A stretch of 64,000 bases of DNA from Billgrantia endophytica (GTDB lineage Bacteria > Pseudomonadota > Gammaproteobacteria > Pseudomonadales > Halomonadaceae), in assembly GCF_002879615.1 (NCBI RefSeq), contig NZ_PNRF01000007.1, positions 194,939 through 258,938 on the forward strand, given 5' to 3'. Each line of letters begins with the position of its first letter. Positions within the stretch are counted from its first letter, which is position 1. Shown piece after piece: positions 1-6,893 of the stretch. A program made the translations under genes and the position numbers. The notes beneath the pieces were generated by a model. That model was not told where the DNA came from. It did not search any database and saw only the letters and a program-made list of their open reading frames with translations.

Positions 1-106
1 ACGTACCGACCAGTGCGCAGAACTCTCCCTTTTCCACACGAAGCGAGATGCCGTCGACCGCCGTTTCGCTGCCGAATCGTTTGGTGACATCGAAGAGTTC
101 GATCAT
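1..106 (-). CDS. Glycine-betaine-type ABC transporter ATP-binding protein (N-terminus only)
   Basis: Only the first 35 codons lie in the window; the rest is beyond position 1. The peptide begins MIELFDVTKRFGSETAVDGI and continues to a 'KGEFCALVGT' stretch just before the expected Walker A motif, the usual opening of an OpuCA/YehX-type ATPase. Its ATG overlaps the stop of the upstream permease by 4 bp (ATGA), so it is translationally coupled and is the third gene of a YehZ-YehY-YehX-like uptake operon. The substrate is inferred from the neighbours to be glycine betaine or a related osmolyte. Confidence 0.85.
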   Translation of the reverse strand, partial: MIELFDVTKRFGSETAVDGISLRVEKGEFCALVGT

Positions 107-1269
107 GAGGCCCCTCCATGGCGTAGTCGCTCGGTCAACGCACCGAGCAGTGCATCCGCCACCAGGGCCAATGCGATGATCGGCAGGGCACCAAGCAGTA
201 CGAGGTCCATGGCCGCCTGTCCCAGGCCCTGGAAGATAAAGGTGCCCAGTCCACCGGCACCGATCAGCGCAGCCACCGCCGTGAGCCCGATCGCCTGGAC
301 GGTGGTGATGCGAACCCCCTCCAGCATCACGGGTAGTGCCAGTGGCAGCCGTACCTGGAGAAAGGCCTGTCGGCGGCTCATGCCCATGCCTCTGGCGGAT
401 TCGATTACCGCCGGGTCGACTTCTTCCAGCGCCACGTAGGTATTGCGAACCATCGGCAGGAGGCTGTAGCCGACCAATGCCAGCCAGGCCGGCGCCCAGC
501 CGATCCCGCTGACCCCGAGCGAGGCGAGCCAATCGAAACGACCCGCGAGCCAGGCCAATGGCGCCAACAGCAGGCCGAACAGGGCCAGGCTGGGTATCGT
601 CTGGATAAAATTGAGTACACCGAAGCCGGCCCGGCGAAGGCCGGGGAACCGGCGCATGGCAAGTGCCAGGCTCACCCCGACCACCAGGCTCGCACCCACT
701 GCGGCACCCACCAGGGCCAGGTGATGGCCGACAGCGGAGATGAACTGATCGCTACGCCCCTGATACTCACGATACAGCGCCAGGGGTTCGAGCCACCGCG
801 ACAGCGCCAGCCACCAGCCGAGAAGAACCGGCACCAGCAGTAGCCAGCCCATCGGGCGCGACAGACCCAGCCGGGTGCGCAGCTCGATGACGCCCAGCAG
901 CCAGAGAAACAACAGCACCCACAGTGCCGGACCAATGCCCAGCCGAGCCTGCGGCATCGACGGGTCGGCCAAGGCCGACACGGCCGCGGCCAGCCAGAGT
1001 GGCATCGCGGCCAACAGCAGCACCAGCAACCCCAGGGCCACGCGCAAGCGCCCGGTATCCGGGCGCCAGGCGAGTGCCGCGATGGCCAGCATGGGCAGAA
1101 GGGAAAGCAAGGAAAGCCACCAACCCATCACCTCGTGGGCACGATGGGGCGTGCCTGGCACGATACGGTTGGGCGCCATGCTGACGGCGTCCAGCATCAG
1201 CCAGGACAACACCCCGGCCAGCATCAGACACAACAGTACCCGATTCGACCTTCGTGGAATGATCGTCAC
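103..1269 (-). CDS. YehY-like osmolyte ABC transporter permease
   Basis: A 388-residue inner-membrane permease with a long N-terminal hydrophobic extension (about four segments) before the BPD_transp_1 domain (about residues 180-380). The EAA-type loop is visible as 'ESARGMGMSRRQAFLQVRLPLA', followed by 'IGAGGLGTFIFQGL'. Length and layout match E. coli YehY, a glycine-betaine permease subunit, better than the short OpuCB type. The start codon is GTG, 3 bp after the stop of the binding-protein gene, so the genes form one operon. It should pair with the ATPase that begins at 106. Choline or another quaternary amine remains possible. Confidence 0.88.
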   Translation of the reverse strand: MTIIPRRSNRVLLCLMLAGVLSWLMLDAVSMAPNRIVPGTPHRAHEVMGWWLSLLSLLPMLAIAALAWRPDTGRLRVALGLLVLLLAAMPLWLAAAVSALADPSMPQARLGIGPALWVLLFLWLLGVIELRTRLGLSRPMGWLLLVPVLLGWWLALSRWLEPLALYREYQGRSDQFISAVGHHLALVGAAVGASLVVGVSLALAMRRFPGLRRAGFGVLNFIQTIPSLALFGLLLAPLAWLAGRFDWLASLGVSGIGWAPAWLALVGYSLLPMVRNTYVALEEVDPAVIESARGMGMSRRQAFLQVRLPLALPVMLEGVRITTVQAIGLTAVAALIGAGGLGTFIFQGLGQAAMDLVLLGALPIIALALVADALLGALTERLRHGGAS

Positions 1270-1272
1270 ATG

Positions 1273-2193
1273 CTATTCCGGCAGTTCGGCGAGAAAATCC
1301 TCCGCCACTTGACGAGGGTCCAGCCCATCCACCGCAACCTGACCATTCAGCCGTTGCAGGGTCTCGAGATCCAGCGCCTGGAAGACCGGCTCGAGCAGCA
1401 CCTCGATCTCGGGATGCGCCTCGAGCACGGTTTCACGAACGACAGGTGCCGGCTGATAGACCGGCTGCACGCCAAGGGTATCTTCCAGTACCAACAGGTC
1501 CAGGGCGCCAAGGCCGCCATCGGTACCATAGGTCATGGCCCCATTGACCCCGCTGGTCTGCTGGGCGGCGGCACGCATCGTGGCCGCCGTATTGCCCCCC
1601 GAGAGCACCAGAAGCTGATCGGACGACAGCTCGAAACCGTATGCCTCCTGGAAGGCCGGCAATGCCTGGTCGGACTCGACGAACTCAGCGCTGGCGGCAA
1701 ACTTGAAGACCCCGCCATCGGCCAGGTAGGTCGCCAGATCCTCCAGCGTTGCCAGGCCGTGTTCACGCGCCAGATCACCACGCACGCTCATGGCCCAGGT
1801 ATTGTTGGCATCCGCCGGCGCCAGCCAGACGAGCCCGTCCTCCGCGTCCCTCTCCCGCACCGTGGCGTAGGCCTGCTCGGCATCCTTCCACACGTCGCTG
1901 TCCGCCATGTCGAAGAAGAAAGCACCGTTACCGGTATACTCGGGATACAGGTCGATCTCGCCCGCCCGCAGGGCACCACGAACGATACTGGTTCCACCCA
2001 GTTGGAGCCGGTCCTCGGTCTCGATACCGCCTTGCTCCAGACGCTGAATGATCAGTTGCCCCAATACGGAACCTTCCGTATCGATCTTCGAGGATACCAC
2101 CACGGGACCGTTCGCCTGGGCAGAGGCAGTGGTAGCAAGGGACAGCAAGGAACCGACGGCAAGAGTGGCCAGACCTGTCAGGGAACGGTTCAT
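1273..2193 (-). CDS. OsmF/YehZ-like periplasmic osmolyte-binding protein
   Basis: A 306-residue substrate-binding protein of the OpuAC family. I chose the ATG at 2193 because it is followed by a clean Sec signal peptide (MNRSLTGLATLAVGSLLSLA... cleaved near ASAQA) and preceded by a GGGTGGTG ribosome site; the frame runs 34 codons further upstream without signal features. 'VVVSSKIDTEGSVLGQLI' and 'GEIDLYPEYTGNGAFFF' are typical of OsmF/YehZ and OpuCC proteins, which bind glycine betaine or choline. It is the promoter-proximal gene of the operon. The exact ligand cannot be read from sequence. Confidence 0.87.
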   Translation of the reverse strand: MNRSLTGLATLAVGSLLSLATTASAQANGPVVVSSKIDTEGSVLGQLIIQRLEQGGIETEDRLQLGGTSIVRGALRAGEIDLYPEYTGNGAFFFDMADSDVWKDAEQAYATVRERDAEDGLVWLAPADANNTWAMSVRGDLAREHGLATLEDLATYLADGGVFKFAASAEFVESDQALPAFQEAYGFELSSDQLLVLSGGNTAATMRAAAQQTSGVNGAMTYGTDGGLGALDLLVLEDTLGVQPVYQPAPVVRETVLEAHPEIEVLLEPVFQALDLETLQRLNGQVAVDGLDPRQVAEDFLAELPE

Positions 2194-2225
2194 CGTCACC
2201 ACCCATTGGTTGTGAATGTACGCAG

Positions 2226-2258
2226 AGTATAAGGCGTGTACAGTTTGTCTGTCAGACA
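2226..2258 (-). promoter_or_regulatory. Putative promoter and operator of the osmolyte transporter operon
   Basis: On the minus strand CTGACA (2250-2255) and TATACT (2226-2231) lie 18 bp apart, a fair sigma-70 promoter 33 bp upstream of the osmF-like start. The -35 box sits inside a perfect 13-bp palindrome TGTCTGTCAGACA (2246-2258), a likely repressor or activator site. The binding protein is unknown. Confidence 0.5.
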
Positions 2259-2285
2259 CGATCTCAACGCGGAACCTGACTTGCC

Positions 2286-3326
2286 ATGCTCCCAAGCAGT
2301 GCTGCCCTTCTCACCCGCTGTCATCACCCCCTGGTCAGGGACCTGGCCTGGCTCGTTCTGGCGCCCGACCTGATTACGACACCTTGTCAGGGGCGCCCTA
2401 CACGCAAGGCACTGGGCCTGGAAGATGACCATTTCCTGGCGACATTCCTCGCCGAGCTCGACAAGGCACCACAGGCGCTTGAACGCCGGGTGGGCAACAC
2501 TAACCATGGACGCATGGGGCATTACCACGAAAGAATCTGGCAATTTCTGCTGGACGCCGCCCCTGGCACGCGCCTGCTCGCCCATAACCTGCGTATTCAT
2601 GAAGGCAAGCGGACGCTGGGTGAACTCGACCTGATCTACCGGCTCCGGGACGACCCCATGCCGATACATCTGGAAGTCGCCATCAAGTACTACCTGGGCC
2701 TGCCGGAAGGTCCAGGCGAGCCCTCCGGCCAGGCACGCTGGATCGGGCCTGGCGGTGTCGACAGCCTGGCCACCAAGCGGGAGCACCTTCACCGTCATCA
2801 GTTGCGCCTGACGGAGAGAGAGGAAACTCGCGTGACGCTGCAACGGCATCTCCATCCGCGGGATCTTGGCCCCCTTCCAGAGCTGGTCATCCGGCCACAA
2901 CTGGCCATGCCCGGCGTGCTGTTCTATCCATGGCAACAGAACCTGCCACCCCCTCGCGAGGCAACGACCGGGCATCTGCAAGGCCAATGGCTGCGATGGA
3001 GCGATTGGCAGGCCTTTCGCCAACGCTTGCCACGAGAAACACGCGGCGCCTGGCTTGCCAAGCCACACTGGCTGGCATTACCCAGAGAAGATGCCTTCAT
3101 CGCCCTGGAGAAGCTTGAAGCCAGGCTCGAGCACCACTTTGCCGATCCCGCCTCCCCGGTTCAGGTTGCCCTGGCGCAAGGAAGGGGGAAACGAATGCGC
3201 CTCTTTCTGGTCGCCGATGACTGGCCGCGCCAGATTCCGCTTCCCCCTGTCGCCGACGGGATCTGGTACGAAAAGTCGACGAGCGATGGCCAGTCAAGGC
3301 AAGAATCAGCAAAAAAGCGGAAGTGA
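2286..3326 (+). CDS. DUF1853 family protein with repeat-derived C-terminal tail
   Basis: A 346-residue cytoplasmic protein. Sequence such as 'HPLVRDLAWLVLAPDL', 'LAHNLRIHEGKRTLGELDLIYR' and 'HLEVAIKYYLG' identifies DUF1853. The E-x-D ... E-V-A-x-K arrangement resembles a PD-(D/E)XK nuclease-like core, which is inference. It is divergent from the osmolyte operon. The last 19 residues (starting YEKSTSDG) are encoded by the left half of a dispersed repeat (3263-3322), so the natural stop was apparently lost when the repeat landed. No convincing ribosome site is visible at this start. Function unknown. Confidence 0.8.
   Translation: MLPSSAALLTRCHHPLVRDLAWLVLAPDLITTPCQGRPTRKALGLEDDHFLATFLAELDKAPQALERRVGNTNHGRMGHYHERIWQFLLDAAPGTRLLAHNLRIHEGKRTLGELDLIYRLRDDPMPIHLEVAIKYYLGLPEGPGEPSGQARWIGPGGVDSLATKREHLHRHQLRLTEREETRVTLQRHLHPRDLGPLPELVIRPQLAMPGVLFYPWQQNLPPPREATTGHLQGQWLRWSDWQAFRQRLPRETRGAWLAKPHWLALPREDAFIALEKLEARLEHHFADPASPVQVALAQGRGKRMRLFLVADDWPRQIPLPPVADGIWYEKSTSDGQSRQESAKKRK
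3263..3322 (+). repeat. Half copy of the dispersed inverted-end repeat
   Basis: This stretch matches the left half of the elements at 27515-27654 and 35451-35667, with the shared words GTACGAAAAGTCGACGAGCG and GATGGCCAG. The right half and right inverted end are missing. It lies inside the 3' end of the DUF1853 gene and is translated. Confidence 0.75.
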
Positions 3327-3416
3327 CCCACTACCGAGCACGCCTGTTCAAGTATCCGCGATATCGTCGTCGCGAGGTCATCGAGCGCGAGGAAAACGAC
3401 ACATCGACCCGAGCAA

Positions 3417-3432
3417 TGTCGTAAACCCGACA
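3417..3432 (+). promoter_or_regulatory. NifA-type upstream activator site (TGT-N10-ACA)
   Basis: TGTCGTAAACCCGACA fits the TGT-N10-ACA consensus of NifA upstream sites and is also a 5-bp inverted repeat (TGTCG/CGACA). It lies about 110 bp upstream of the start expected from the -24/-12-like element at 3509-3525, the usual distance for an enhancer-bound activator. The consensus is short, so chance occurrence is possible. The nif-like gene in the operon downstream raises its credibility. Confidence 0.5.
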
Positions 3433-3508
3433 TGAAGATGACGCGATATCCGGGCACGACCGCGCCCAGCCCTGGCGCAGCACGGCAAGCCCTTCCGGCA
3501 TCATCGCC

Positions 3509-3525
3509 TTTGCACGACTCTTGCA
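3509..3525 (+). promoter_or_regulatory. Probable sigma-54 (-24/-12) promoter of the SagB/NifX-like operon
   Basis: TTTGCACGACTCTTGCA matches the consensus YTGGCACGRNNNTTGCW at every position except the first G of the usually invariant GG (T here). Spacing between the two elements is exact. It ends 35 bp before the first start codon of the operon. The missing G is the main reason for caution. The rest of the 3327-3560 gap holds no gene that I can see. Confidence 0.5.
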
Positions 3526-3560
3526 TGGCAATACCGCATCCCGTCCGATGAGCGAGCCCC

Positions 3561-5267
3561 ATGCCCAGCCAGACCGTGCCCGAACACGATACCGCCCTTG
3601 CCGTCGTGCGGGCCTATCACCAGCACAGCAAGCACCGCTTCGAGCGCTACGCGCCCGGCCCGGAGACATTGGACTGGGACGAGCAGCCCGCCCCGTTTCG
3701 CCATTTCGAGGGAGCCCCAAGGCGCGGACTGCCTCGACTTTCGAGCGAATCGTCCAACGCTTCATTGCACGCGGCGTTGCAACGCCCGTTCGACACTCTC
3801 GGCACACCGGATAGCGTGGCCCTGCCACCGAACCTGGAGAGCATCGGCGCCCTGCTGCAGTTGTCCCTCGGCCTCACCGCCTGGAAAACCCTCGGTCCCG
3901 ACCGCTGGGCGGTACGCGCCAACCCCTCCAGCGGCAACCTGCATCCGACCGAAGCCTACCTGCTGGCCAGTGGCATCGAGGGCCTGGAGGATGGACTCCA
4001 TCATTACCGCCCCGAAGACCACGGTCTGGAACTGCGGGCGCGGCATGCCACCGATGGGCAGACGCCACGGCTGGCGATCCTGCTGACCTCGGTCATGTGG
4101 CGCGAGGCCTGGAAATATGGCGACCGGGCCTTCCGTTATTGCCAGTTGGACGCCGGCCATGCCGCCGGTGCCTTGCGCTATGCGGCCGCCGCGCTCGGCT
4201 GGCGGCTGGCGGAACAGGCCCATATCGGCAACGCCACCCTGGCACGGCTCGCCGGCGTGGACCGACACGAAGAGTTCCCCGCCCGCCGCTCGCCGGAGAC
4301 CGAGCGCGAGGAAGCGGAAATCCTGCTATCGGTGGGCTTCGGCGGCACACCGCCGACCCTGGTGGCCAACCAACTTCGCGGGCTGGCGGAAAACGCGCAA
4401 TGGCATGGCGTGGCCTCCAGCATCGACCGGCATCCGATGTATCGCTGGCCGATCATCGGCAAGGTCGCGGCGGCAACGCGGCGCGACGATGCGACCGCCC
4501 CGCCATCCACGGCGGCTGCAACATCAACACCCACCGCTCGGTCCGGCACGGTGGCGGTCGGCCAGTTGCTGGCCAACCGGCGCAGCGCCCAGCGCTTCGA
4601 CCACTACCACCATATGAGCCTGGCCTGGTTCAGCGCCCTGCTGGAACGCCTGCAACCGACGGCCGGCCCGCCCTGGGACGTGTTCGATGAACCGCCGCGC
4701 CTGGCCCTGCTGCTGTTCGTCTCACATGTCGAGGGACTGACTCCCGGCCTTTATCTGCTGCCGCGCGGCGATACCCAACTGGCGGCACTGCGCCCACACC
4801 TGGCGCCACACCTTCACCTCGACCCGGTGCCCGGCCTCGACACCCTGCTGCACCTGGACAGCCTGGAGCCCACGGCCTTGCAACGCATCGCGCGTAGCCT
4901 GCACTGCCACCAGGAGATCGCCGCCAACGCCTGCTTCGCCCTCGGCATGCTCGCCGAGTTCGACACAACCCTGGAACGGCAAGGGCCAGCGGCCTACCGC
5001 AGCCTGTACCGCGAGGCCGGGCTGATCGGCCAGGTGCTCTACCTCGAAGCGGAGGCCCATGGCTTGCGCGGCACCGGCATCGGCTGCTTTTTCGACGACC
5101 CCGTGCATACGCTGCTCGGCCTGGAAGGCAGTACCTGGCAGAGCCTCTACCATTTCACCGTCGGCCTGCCGGTACTGGACTCGCGTATCGAATCCACACC
5201 GGGCTATCCCGAAGAAGACGAAACTGCAAACGACACTCACTCAAGCGAATCTGGAGATACCCCATGA
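3561..5267 (+). CDS. SagB/ThcOx-type double-domain nitroreductase-like oxidoreductase
   Basis: A 568-residue protein with two nitroreductase-fold halves. The N-terminal half (about 10-290) opens with 'YHQHSKHRFERY', the family's usual start, and carries the FMN-binding motif RANPSSGNLHPTEAY (119-133) and 'CQLDAGHAAGALRYAAAALGW' (194-214). The C-terminal half (about 330-550) starts at 'LLANRRSAQRFD' and repeats the motif as 'YREAGLIGQVLYLEAEAHGL'. SagB relatives are FMN-dependent dehydrogenases that oxidise azolines in RiPP pathways, but no YcaO cyclodehydratase or precursor peptide is nearby, so the substrate is open. It is first of a coupled four-gene operon: its TGA overlaps the next ATG by 4 bp. 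It acts in the cytoplasm, with no signal or membrane segment. Confidence 0.85.
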   Translation: MPSQTVPEHDTALAVVRAYHQHSKHRFERYAPGPETLDWDEQPAPFRHFEGAPRRGLPRLSSESSNASLHAALQRPFDTLGTPDSVALPPNLESIGALLQLSLGLTAWKTLGPDRWAVRANPSSGNLHPTEAYLLASGIEGLEDGLHHYRPEDHGLELRARHATDGQTPRLAILLTSVMWREAWKYGDRAFRYCQLDAGHAAGALRYAAAALGWRLAEQAHIGNATLARLAGVDRHEEFPARRSPETEREEAEILLSVGFGGTPPTLVANQLRGLAENAQWHGVASSIDRHPMYRWPIIGKVAAATRRDDATAPPSTAAATSTPTARSGTVAVGQLLANRRSAQRFDHYHHMSLAWFSALLERLQPTAGPPWDVFDEPPRLALLLFVSHVEGLTPGLYLLPRGDTQLAALRPHLAPHLHLDPVPGLDTLLHLDSLEPTALQRIARSLHCHQEIAANACFALGMLAEFDTTLERQGPAAYRSLYREAGLIGQVLYLEAEAHGLRGTGIGCFFDDPVHTLLGLEGSTWQSLYHFTVGLPVLDSRIESTPGYPEEDETANDTHSSESGDTP

Positions 5268-6052
5268 CCAGCGCCGAACGGGCTGCCTACCAATGCCTTT
5301 CCGCGGTCGACGCCGCGTCCCTGATCCTGGCCGAACCGGAGATCACCCTGTTCGACGTGCGCGACCTGCACAGCTACCGGCAGGAACACCTGGAGCGCGC
5401 CATGCACCTGAGCGAGGATCGCGTGCCACTGTGGGTGGGCCGCCTGCCCAAGGATGCGCCGGTGCTGATCTATTGCTACCACGGCAACGCCAGCAAGACC
5501 TACGCGCAGATGTTCTCCGACTTCCGCTTCCGCCGGGTCTACAGCGTCGATGGCGGCTACCGGCCACTGGCCATTGCCCTGAACGGCCCGGCGCGAGTCT
5601 CCGGCACCGACGGCAGCGCCGAGTTGGGCGCCTTTCTCGCCGAATGGACGTTCGACCCCGCCGACCTCAACGCGCCCCGCCAACACGGCCTGACACCGTT
5701 GATGCGTGCCGCCCTGCAAGGGCAGCGCGAGATCGCCGGGGAACTGCTCGCCCTTGGGGTCGACATTCATGCCCGTAACGACGATGGCAACACCGCCCTG
5801 TGGCTGGCCTGCGTGTCCCGCGACCGGGGCCTGGTGCAGGACCTGATCGACGCCGGGATCGAACTCGACAACCGCAACGATGCCGGTTCCACCGCGCTGA
5901 TGTACACCGCCTCCAGCGACCGCCCGGAGCTGCTGCAACTGCTGCTGGAGGCCGGCGCCGACCCTCATGTGAGAAACTTCGACGAGATGCGCGCGGTGGA
6001 GCTGTCGGCCTCGCGGGCCTGCCTGAAACTGCTGCGCCACACCGCCGACTGA
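5264..6052 (+). CDS. Rhodanese domain-ankyrin repeat fusion protein
   Basis: A 262-residue soluble protein. Residues 10-105 are a single rhodanese domain closely resembling GlpE, with the active loop CYHGNAS (Cys71 as the persulfide carrier) and 'VYSVDGGYRPL'. Residues about 135-258 hold four ankyrin repeats, recognisable from 'GLTPLMRAALQGQREIAGELLALG', 'GNTALWLACVSRDRGLV' and 'GSTALMYTASSDRPELLQLLLEAG'. A sulfur-transfer domain joined to a protein-docking domain suggests delivery of sulfur to a specific partner. It is translationally coupled to the SagB-like gene (ATGA overlap) and 12 bp upstream of the NifX-like gene, so those products are the obvious partners. This is inference. Confidence 0.85.
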   Translation: MTSAERAAYQCLSAVDAASLILAEPEITLFDVRDLHSYRQEHLERAMHLSEDRVPLWVGRLPKDAPVLIYCYHGNASKTYAQMFSDFRFRRVYSVDGGYRPLAIALNGPARVSGTDGSAELGAFLAEWTFDPADLNAPRQHGLTPLMRAALQGQREIAGELLALGVDIHARNDDGNTALWLACVSRDRGLVQDLIDAGIELDNRNDAGSTALMYTASSDRPELLQLLLEAGADPHVRNFDEMRAVELSASRACLKLLRHTAD

Positions 6053-6064
6053 AGGACCGCCCGA

Positions 6065-6427
6065 ATGCTCGACCTCCCCGTGAAACTCGCGGTCGCCAGC
6101 CAGGAAGGCGTGGCGATCAGCGAACACTTCGGCCACGCCAAGCGCTTCTGGATCTACTCCGTCACTCCTGACGAGTGCCGCCTGCTGGAGCAGCGCGAGG
6201 TCGAACACTACTGTCTGGGCAACCACTCCAGCAAGACCGCCATGGCCGGCATCCTAGAAGCGATCAAGGACTGCCATGCGGTATTCGTCGCCAAGATCGG
6301 CGACGGTCCGGTGGAAAAGCTCGAGGCCATCGGCGTGCACGCCGTCACCGGCTACGCCTGGGAAACCATCGATGAATCATTGATCGATTACGTCCGGCGC
6401 ACGATGGCCGGCGAGGTGGTGTCGTGA
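6065..6427 (+). CDS. Stand-alone NifB-C-terminal/NifX-like cofactor-binding protein
   Basis: A 120-residue single-domain protein of the dinitrogenase iron-molybdenum cofactor biosynthesis family (NifX/NafY/NifB C-terminus). The key pattern is complete: 'LAVASQEG', 'ISEHFGHAKRFWIYSV', 'VEHYCLG', 'ILEAIKDCHAVFVAKIGDGP'. The HFGHA and HYCLG segments are closer to the NifB C-terminal domain than to classical NifX. Relatives bind NifB-co, FeMo-co or other iron-sulfur or molybdenum clusters. No nifHDK, nifEN or radical-SAM NifB is in the window. The operon context (sulfur carrier and flavin oxidoreductase) suggests handling of a sulfur-containing metal centre, which is inference. Confidence 0.85.
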   Translation: MLDLPVKLAVASQEGVAISEHFGHAKRFWIYSVTPDECRLLEQREVEHYCLGNHSSKTAMAGILEAIKDCHAVFVAKIGDGPVEKLEAIGVHAVTGYAWETIDESLIDYVRRTMAGEVVS

Positions 6428-6795
6428 CCGCCGAACGAGTCGCGCGCTGGGTCGAACGGCACCCGCTGTCCCCCGCCCATGTGGACTGCGCCATCGCCGT
6501 CATGCTCAAGATACTCGATGGCAAATGCAAGATGAAACCCACGGAAAAGCGCGTGATGGCACTGCTCTACCGGCAGATCGCGCCACGCACCGGCGAGCGT
6601 CTCGACAGTGGGGTTCATGAGCTGATCGCCATGGCCCACGGCAATCTCGACGAGGCCATGAAGAACCGTATCTACGAACAGCGCGTGCTGGCCGAAACCA
6701 TCATCTCTCGCCCGGTGATGAAGGGTTTCAAGGCGATGATCCGACGACAGGGCCTTCTCGACGAACGGCACGACGCGGAGGAAGCCGAGGGTTGA
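6424..6795 (+). CDS. Unknown small helical protein, last gene of the NifX-like operon
   Basis: A 123-residue protein I do not recognise. It starts with GTG overlapping the preceding stop (GTGA), so it is clearly co-translated. Composition and periodicity suggest mostly helix, no signal peptide and no membrane span. There are two cysteines ('VDCAIAVML' and 'GKCKMKP') and many basic residues around 'KMKPTEKRVMALLYRQIAPR'. The tail is acidic (DAEEAEG). It ends 98 bp before the convergent cysS stop. A role as partner or adaptor of the NifX-like protein is only guilt by association. Confidence 0.7.
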   Translation: MTAERVARWVERHPLSPAHVDCAIAVMLKILDGKCKMKPTEKRVMALLYRQIAPRTGERLDSGVHELIAMAHGNLDEAMKNRIYEQRVLAETIISRPVMKGFKAMIRRQGLLDERHDAEEAEG

Positions 6796-6893
6796 GTCCG
6801 CAACGCCATCGTCGCGGGACAGGGTCCGTGTCCGGCCGGGACTGGCGCACGCCTTCGGACATCATCGACCGGGAATGGGAAGCCGCTACGCGC

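Noticed and set aside
3450..3510. Alternative GG-N10-GC pairs in the leader of the SagB-like operon
   Set aside because: The pairs with correct spacing lack the TTGC context of the -12 box; others have 9 or 13 bp spacing. The 3509-3525 element fits best.
3561..6795. Interpretation of the SagB-like operon as a standard azole/azoline RiPP cluster
   Set aside because: There is no YcaO cyclodehydratase, leader-bearing precursor or exporter in or beside it. The NifX-like and rhodanese genes point elsewhere.
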